A stretch of 11,117 bases of DNA. Source: Acidimicrobiia bacterium UBA1281 (GTDB lineage Bacteria > Actinomycetota > Acidimicrobiia > Actinomarinales > Actinomarinaceae). Each line of letters opens with the position of its first letter. Position 1 is the first letter of the stretch. Location of the stretch: NCBI GenBank assembly GCA_002308095.1, contig DBUV01000054.1, forward strand, positions 33,964 to 45,080, given 5' to 3'. Shown here piece after piece: positions 7,215-11,117 of the stretch. The notes under the pieces are model-generated. The model saw only the letters and a list, made by a program, of their open reading frames with translations. It did no database searches and was not told the DNA's origin. A program made the translations under genes and the position numbers.

Positions 7215-7619
7215 CTAAGAAGATACTGTAATTTTTATATCTTTTGACTCTTCAATCCACTTTGAAACACGTTTTACAGAAGGCATTCTGTCTACTATTT
7301 TTCTCTTTTTATTAATTAATTCCATGGTCTCGTGAAGAGAATCTGGATTTCTTCTTTTTAGCTCTGCGATGCTTTCAATTCCTGCAGCTTCTAAAAGGTC
7401 GGCATAATCTCTTCCTAGGTTCTTGATTTTCATAAGCTCTGCCCTTTTTGCCCAATGTAAAAGTTTTGGAGATGTTATACCAGTTTCTTTTGTCAGTAAT
7501 GCTCTACCTGATCTAGTTGAGGCAATTTGAAGAAAAGTGACTGTGGTCCGAACCCTTGCTCTCCTCAGCTTTGTTGCTTCGGTGTGAGTCATACCATTTA
7601 TAGAATCAATTGAAGTCAT
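7215..7619 (-). CDS. DUF4332 helix-hairpin-helix protein
   Basis: A 134-residue, highly basic protein with no membrane segment. It shows two helix-hairpin-helix-like units: a degenerate one at about 3-33 (SIDSINGMTHTEATKLRRA...) and a better one at 61-80, ELMKIKNLGRDYADLLEAAG. This is followed by the DUF4332 tail IESIAELKRRNPDSLHETM, a KKRKIVDR linker, and VKRVSKWIEESK (115-126). Such HhH pairs usually bind DNA non-specifically, but members of this family have no established role that I can name. It lies between the MocA-like gene and nadE. TAAAAT six bases before its ATG suggests a leaderless start. The family call rests on the conserved motif order. Confidence 0.8.
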   Translation of the reverse strand: MTSIDSINGMTHTEATKLRRARVRTTVTFLQIASTRSGRALLTKETGITSPKLLHWAKRAELMKIKNLGRDYADLLEAAGIESIAELKRRNPDSLHETMELINKKRKIVDRMPSVKRVSKWIEESKDIKITVSS

Positions 7620-7625
7620 TATTAG

Positions 7626-7631
7626 ATTTTA
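7626..7631 (-). promoter_or_regulatory. Candidate -10 element for leaderless DUF4332 gene transcript
   Basis: TAAAAT on the minus strand is followed by six bases and then the ATG at 7619. There is no Shine-Dalgarno sequence. The arrangement is the same as at rmuC and nadE. The surrounding gap is very AT-rich, so a chance match is possible. Confidence 0.42.
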
Positions 7632-7655
7632 CAAAAAAATAAATATAATTTAATT

Positions 7656-7682
7656 AAAAAATAGAAGAGTTTTTCCCACTCT
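7656..7682 (-). terminator. Weak intrinsic terminator after the MocA-like gene
   Basis: On the minus strand AGAGT (7682-7678, overlapping the TAG stop) pairs with ACTCT (7670-7666) around a 7-base loop, GGGAAAA. It is followed by TCTATTTTTT. The stem is only five base pairs, so termination would be partial. It separates this unit from the DUF4332 gene. Confidence 0.4.
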
Positions 7683-8277
7683 AAAAATCTTTTTGTTCAT
7701 CAAAATCTGTAGGTCTTAGAAAATTAAAATTAACACTTTTAGTTTTAAATTCTGAAGATTCAAAAAAATTAATTAAATCAAACTCACCAAATACAGAATC
7801 TACCTCATCAGAAGTGTTGTCTTGCGTGATGAGTTCTAATTTGTTCCAAAAATATTTAGGTACAACTACTGGGTATCCAAATTTGTAACGATATTTTGGT
7901 ATCATCACCTCATCAAAATCATGCTTTGTTTCAAGTAGTTTTTCAATTACCTTGCGGTCAACTGAGGGTTGGTCACCTAAGAATATGAAAACATTTTCAT
8001 AATTTTTATTATGATTTATGTGGTGCAAGCCAGTTCGTATTGAAGAAATAATTCCCTCTTCCCAATTTTCATTTATCAATATCGCAGCTGACTTAAAGTC
8101 AACTTTTTCGGTAATTGTTTCGTTCTCGTATCCAAGAACAACTACTGTTTCTTCAAAAAAAGTAGAAACAGTTTCAATAGTTGTTTCTAAAATCGTAGAG
8201 CCTTTGTACTCAGCTAATTGCTTAGGGAACCCCATTCTGAGTGATTCCCCAGCAGCTAAAATTATTGCTGCATTCAC
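7681..8277 (-). CDS. MobA/MocA-like NTP transferase (possible molybdenum cofactor cytidylyltransferase)
   Basis: A 198-residue cytosolic nucleotidyltransferase. It has the N-terminal signature IILAAGESLRMGFPKQL (5-21, Lys19), a NENWEEGIISSIRTGL segment (69-84) typical of the MocA/CoxI group, FLGDQPSVD (99-107) where the Asp binds metal and nucleotide, and YKFGYPVVVP (131-140). MocA attaches CMP to molybdopterin for xanthine-dehydrogenase or CO-dehydrogenase-type enzymes. The usual C-terminal DIDTPEDL motif is degenerate here (LRPTDFDEQKDF), so another nucleotide-sugar-like product cannot be excluded. The start is a GTG whose GTGA overlaps the stop of the Yip1-like gene, giving translational coupling. 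No molybdenum enzyme is visible in the window. Confidence 0.78.
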   Translation of the reverse strand: MNAAIILAAGESLRMGFPKQLAEYKGSTILETTIETVSTFFEETVVVLGYENETITEKVDFKSAAILINENWEEGIISSIRTGLHHINHNKNYENVFIFLGDQPSVDRKVIEKLLETKHDFDEVMIPKYRYKFGYPVVVPKYFWNKLELITQDNTSDEVDSVFGEFDLINFFESSEFKTKSVNFNFLRPTDFDEQKDF

Positions 8278-8882
8278 ATTGCAACCAAACTTGAAAAACC
8301 AGAAAAAAGAATTAACAAAATAACTTCAATATTCCTTAACATATAAACTTGCTTTAGACCTGAACCTAAGCATACAAGTGAAAAAATACTCGTTGCTACT
8401 AAAACTATTCCTTGTAATGCCAAAGAGTCAAAAAAGAGTATCGGCGCATTCAAAAGTATCGGTATTGAAGAAAAACCGTAAATGATTCCTATGAACAATA
8501 GGTTTGGATCTCTTCTAAAAAAATACTTTAAAACAGCGAAAATAATTAGGACAGATACTACAACATTTATAAATCCAAATAGCTGAGTTGTAATGAGAGA
8601 GTTTACATTATTTATAGACTCAAAGCCTTCTTCGACTTCAATAATTAAAGTTTGGAAATCTAACACAGCTTCCTGGGGAAGTTGTGAACTAGATTGTGAA
8701 ACCACTTCTTTTAAATACTCAACTAAGTTTTTAAAGAAAGTGGTTACCGCTAAAGTACTGATAATTGAACCGGAAAGCCATATCGCTATGCTTTTTTGTA
8801 ATGAAGACTGGTCTGTAACCAGCTCTCCATAAATGTTCTTATCAAGTTGGAGCACTCTATAAAAAATTGTATTGTTTTTCAT
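8274..8882 (-). CDS. Yip1-like multi-pass membrane protein
   Basis: A 202-residue protein with a short cytoplasmic N-terminus (IFYRVLQLDKNIYGEL) of the kind seen before the first helix in bacterial Yip1-domain proteins. About five hydrophobic helices follow (30-50, 98-121, 128-151, 155-180 and 184-201), separated by a polar loop at 56-95. It lies in the cytoplasmic membrane. Bacterial Yip1 proteins have no defined activity, and I see no catalytic motif. It shares a four-base overlap with the MocA-like gene and diverges from the DUF1475-like gene across 30 bases. The fold assignment is from general pattern and so is moderate. Confidence 0.62.
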   Translation of the reverse strand: MKNNTIFYRVLQLDKNIYGELVTDQSSLQKSIAIWLSGSIISTLAVTTFFKNLVEYLKEVVSQSSSQLPQEAVLDFQTLIIEVEEGFESINNVNSLITTQLFGFINVVVSVLIIFAVLKYFFRRDPNLLFIGIIYGFSSIPILLNAPILFFDSLALQGIVLVATSIFSLVCLGSGLKQVYMLRNIEVILLILFSGFSSLVAM

Positions 8883-8890
8883 TTTATTTA

Positions 8891-8896
8891 TTTATA
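8891..8896 (-). promoter_or_regulatory. Candidate -10 element for the Yip1-like / MocA-like unit
   Basis: TATAAA on the minus strand lies eight bases before the ATG at 8882. It is a fair -10 match but lacks the final T. Any -35 region would fall on or beyond the divergent promoter and into the DUF1475-like gene. Confidence 0.35.
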
Positions 8897-8899
8897 CCT

Positions 8900-8905
8900 T
8901 AGAAT
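8900..8905 (+). promoter_or_regulatory. Candidate -10 element for leaderless DUF1475-like gene
   Basis: TAGAAT is followed by seven bases and then the ATG at 8913, which matches TANNNT with leaderless spacing. There is no Shine-Dalgarno sequence between them. It sits three bases from the oppositely directed TATAAA of the Yip1-like unit. Confidence 0.45.
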
Positions 8906-8912
8906 CTAGTGT

Positions 8913-9230
8913 ATGACTATAGCAAAGTTAATTTCATACTGTATAGCCATTGCAATGACAGTAGTAATATTTTGGGCACAAAGTCAAGTTTCAATTCTTG
9001 ATTCTCCTATACCAGAACTTCCATGGGGTGTTGTCTCCTTAGTAGACCTTTATGCTGGATTTACACTATTTGGATTATGGATTATTTATAAAGAATCTCT
9101 CTTAAAAAGTTTTTTTTGGATTGTAGGACTTATAGTCTTAGGAAACCTAACAACAGCTGTTTATGTTATTTATAGCATTAGAAAATCAAATGGTGATGTA
9201 ACTAAGTTTTTTTTAGGTGATAAAAACTAA
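8913..9230 (+). CDS. DUF1475-like small membrane protein
   Basis: A 105-residue protein with three hydrophobic helices (about 5-22, 42-59 and 66-88). Its conserved features are an early ATxWA-like turn (IFWAQSQ), PWGVVSLVDLYAGF (37-50), LWIIYKES (55-62) and LGNLTTAVYVIYSI (76-89), the order I associate with DUF1475. It is predicted to be in the cytoplasmic membrane with a short polar C-terminus. No function is established for the family. The ATG at 8913 is supported by the upstream -10 element. Its TAA overlaps the TAG of the convergent Fe-S gene. Confidence 0.72.
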   Translation: MTIAKLISYCIAIAMTVVIFWAQSQVSILDSPIPELPWGVVSLVDLYAGFTLFGLWIIYKESLLKSFFWIVGLIVLGNLTTAVYVIYSIRKSNGDVTKFFLGDKN

Positions 9231-9239
9231 TCTTTTTTT
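9205..9239 (+). terminator. Possible terminator at the 3' end of the DUF1475-like gene
   Basis: AGTTTTT (9205-9211) pairs with AAAAACT (9222-9228) around a 10-base loop, followed by AATCTTTTTTT. The stem lies inside the end of the coding region and has one G-C pair, so it is weak. The T-run overlaps the last codons of the convergent Fe-S gene. Confidence 0.35.
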
Positions 9240-11117
9240 AGGTTGTCTAGAAGGATTAAAGAAACATCTCTTACTTTTACTGACTCACCTTTTCCAAGCT
9301 CCTTAACGCCATCATCCATCATTATGTAGCAAAATGGGCAGGCTACAGCAACTTCATCTGCACCAGTTTCAATAGCTTCCTCTGATCGTTCAATATTAAC
9401 TTTTTTTCCTGTTGACTCTTCCATCCACATTCTTCCGCCTCCAGCACCACAACAGAAGCTGTTTGTACCCTGACGCTTCATCTCACGAACCTCTATACCC
9501 CCTATTGATCCAAGAATCTCTCTAGGGGCTGTATATACGTCGTTGTGTCTACCAAGATAGCAAGAGTCATGATAAGTAATTACATAAGGATTGTCACTCG
9601 TACCAACTTCAATTTTCCCCGACTGAACTAGTTCAGTTAATAATTGACTGTGGTGGATAACTTCAAAGTTGCCACCAAGCTGAGGATATTCATTAGCAAT
9701 TGTATTAAAACAATGAGGGCACTGCGTAATAATCTTTTGAACGTTTAGATTGTTCATGTTTTCAATATTTTGAATTGCTAATTGTTGGAATACAAACTCG
9801 TTACCAGTTCTTCTTGCTGAGTCACCAGTACAAACTTCTTTTGTTCCTAAAACTGCATACGAAACACCAGCACGTTTTAAGAGTGTTGCAACAGCTCTAG
9901 TTACTGGAACATTCCTATCATCAAAAGCTCCTGCACATCCTATCCAGTACAAATACTCTACTTCTTCTTTGTTTTCTTCTTCTAGAATAGGTACATCAAA
10001 TTCTAGTTCCTCAGACCATTTCATTCTATCGTTTTGAGATGCTCCCCAAGGGTTAGATGAGTTTTCCATAGCAACATATGCTTTTCCTAATTCTGAAGGA
10101 AAATCGGAGGCCATTAATGCGAGGTGTCTTCTCATATCAAGTATTTTGTCTAAAATTTCTATATTTACAGGACAAATTTCATCACAGGCGCGACATGAAG
10201 TGCATGCCCATAATTCTTCTGGCGTAATTCTTTCAAATACATTTGCAGTTTTAACCTGTAAATCCACAGGAGTAGATACTGTTGCAGGAACTGGTGGAGA
10301 ACCGGACTCAGACATTACTTGACCAACTTTCAGAATGATTTCTCGTGGGTCTAGTGGTTTTCCAGTTAAATTAGCTGGGCAAACAGATGTGCACCTTCCA
10401 CATACTGTACATGCATCTAAATCAACTAGTTGTTTCCATGAGAAATTTTCGATTACTTCTGCACCTACGGTTTCAATGTCTTCCGCTTCCAATAGATTTC
10501 CGATATCTTTCATTGCGCCTTTTGGTCGATCTTTAGGGCTAAGGAACATATTTACTGGAGAGGTAATGATATGTCTAAGCTTTGATTGAGGAAGAGATAT
10601 TAGAAAAATAAAGAATGAGACTACATGAAGTATCCAAGATACCCTATGGAAAAGAACTCCATTTTCTATGGGAAGAATCTCAGCAATGAAATATCCTACA
10701 AAGCTCCACTTTTCATATTCGGGAAAACCTTCTACAATAATTCTTCCTGCCTCTGTGGTTAAACCAGAAATACCCATAAATCCAAGGAGACCAAGAGTTA
10801 AATAGTCATCCATTTTTGTTTTAACTTTTATTCTGTACTCCGTGCCAAAAATTCTTCTAAAAAGAGCCCAAGCTATCCCAAATAAATAAACTAAAGATGC
10901 TAATTCAAGTGCAAACGAATAAATAAAATAAGTAGTACCTTGAAGAAACTTCAATGAAGGTGGCATTAAGTGATGGATTTCTAAAGTTATAGTTCCTGCA
11001 AACAAACCAAGAAAACCAATATAAATCATTGAATGCATCAAACCTGCAGCGCGAAACCTCAGTACTGTTCTCATAAGAATTCCGTCAAAAAAATTTTTGA
11101 TTTTAGAAATTAAAGAA
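9227..11117 (-). CDS. Membrane-bound Fe-S oxidoreductase, heterodisulfide reductase-like (N-terminus outside window)
   Basis: An electron-transfer protein fusing a nitrate-reductase-gamma-like membrane domain to HdrD-like Fe-S modules. Counting from the ATG at 11074 (615 residues), helices at about 12-30, 48-72, 92-110 and 140-161 carry histidines (14, 34, 35, 143, 150) that could ligate heme. Two [4Fe-4S] motifs follow: C222xxC225xxC228xxxC232 and C291xxC294xxC297xxxC301. Then come two cysteine-rich CCG-type domains: C380...C415...C452xxC455, where the central motif is CTG, and C505...C541-C542-G...C579xxC582. The frame stays open from 11074 to the window edge (residues SKIKNFFDG...), so 11074 is probably an internal Met. 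The family usually has a further helix there. It probably moves electrons between a flavoprotein dehydrogenase and the quinone pool; the partner is unknown. Confidence 0.9.
   Translation of the reverse strand, partial: SLISKIKNFFDGILMRTVLRFRAAGLMHSMIYIGFLGLFAGTITLEIHHLMPPSLKFLQGTTYFIYSFALELASLVYLFGIAWALFRRIFGTEYRIKVKTKMDDYLTLGLLGFMGISGLTTEAGRIIVEGFPEYEKWSFVGYFIAEILPIENGVLFHRVSWILHVVSFFIFLISLPQSKLRHIITSPVNMFLSPKDRPKGAMKDIGNLLEAEDIETVGAEVIENFSWKQLVDLDACTVCGRCTSVCPANLTGKPLDPREIILKVGQVMSESGSPPVPATVSTPVDLQVKTANVFERITPEELWACTSCRACDEICPVNIEILDKILDMRRHLALMASDFPSELGKAYVAMENSSNPWGASQNDRMKWSEELEFDVPILEEENKEEVEYLYWIGCAGAFDDRNVPVTRAVATLLKRAGVSYAVLGTKEVCTGDSARRTGNEFVFQQLAIQNIENMNNLNVQKIITQCPHCFNTIANEYPQLGGNFEVIHHSQLLTELVQSGKIEVGTSDNPYVITYHDSCYLGRHNDVYTAPREILGSIGGIEVREMKRQGTNSFCCGAGGGRMWMEESTGKKVNIERSEEAIETGADEVAVACPFCYIMMDDGVKELGKGESVKVRDVSLILLDNLKKD

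Noticed and set aside
8018..8323. Plus-strand open frame opposite the MocA-like gene and the end of the Yip1-like gene
   Set aside because: The minus-strand genes have clear motifs and coupled starts. The plus frame has none and crosses two of them.
1..11117. tRNA-Sec, CRISPR arrays, insertion sequences or attachment sites
   Set aside because: The gaps between genes are too short for tRNA or array structures. No spaced repeats, transposase motifs or long inverted repeats were seen.

Overview
The window is AT-rich (about one-third G+C, judged by eye), tightly packed bacterial chromosome with no mobile element, CRISPR array, tRNA or rRNA gene that I can see. Most gene junctions are 4-base overlaps or gaps of under 70 bases, and two convergent genes share stop-codon bases. 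This suggests a streamlined genome. Several genes have a TANNNT (-10-like) hexamer 6-7 bases before the start codon and no Shine-Dalgarno sequence, which is the layout of leaderless transcripts and is common in Actinobacteria. With the low G+C, the DUF4332 protein and the membrane-anchored heterodisulfide-reductase-like Fe-S protein, this fits a small marine actinobacterium (Acidimicrobiia/Actinomarinales-like). The taxonomic guess is inference only, with moderate to low confidence.

Layout. Bases 1-474 (+) hold the tail of an unidentified gene followed by a CoA-binding (YccU-type) protein. It converges on rmuC (481-1500, -). From 7189 down to 1561 on the minus strand runs a compact five-gene cluster: nadE (glutamine-dependent NAD synthetase), a class IV PLP aminotransferase, selD (selenophosphate synthetase), an alpha/beta hydrolase and a GT4 glycosyltransferase. 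Upstream of it lies a DUF4332 helix-hairpin-helix protein (7215-7619, -). Next come a two-gene minus-strand unit, a Yip1-like membrane protein and a MocA-like nucleotidyltransferase (8882 to 7681). A DUF1475-like membrane protein diverges from these (8913-9230, +). Last is a large Fe-S oxidoreductase (9227 to beyond the right edge, -).

The main discovery is in selD. A conventional ORF call starts at a TTG at 4567 and loses the N-terminus. The real start is an ATG at 4639 preceded by a perfect Shine-Dalgarno sequence. Between the two lies an in-frame TGA at 4604-4606, exactly at the catalytic position (HGSG-U-ACK). SelD is therefore itself a selenoprotein. A small hairpin immediately downstream of the TGA is a candidate bacterial SECIS element. 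Because UGA still serves as a stop in neighbouring genes, the genome should carry selA, selB and selC elsewhere.

The genes are mostly core metabolism: NAD synthesis, selenium activation, amino-group transfer, nucleotidyl transfer for a possible molybdenum cofactor, envelope glycosylation and electron transfer. Apart from the selenium step I see no single pathway joining the nadE-selD cluster. I found no evidence of a wholly new multi-gene system.
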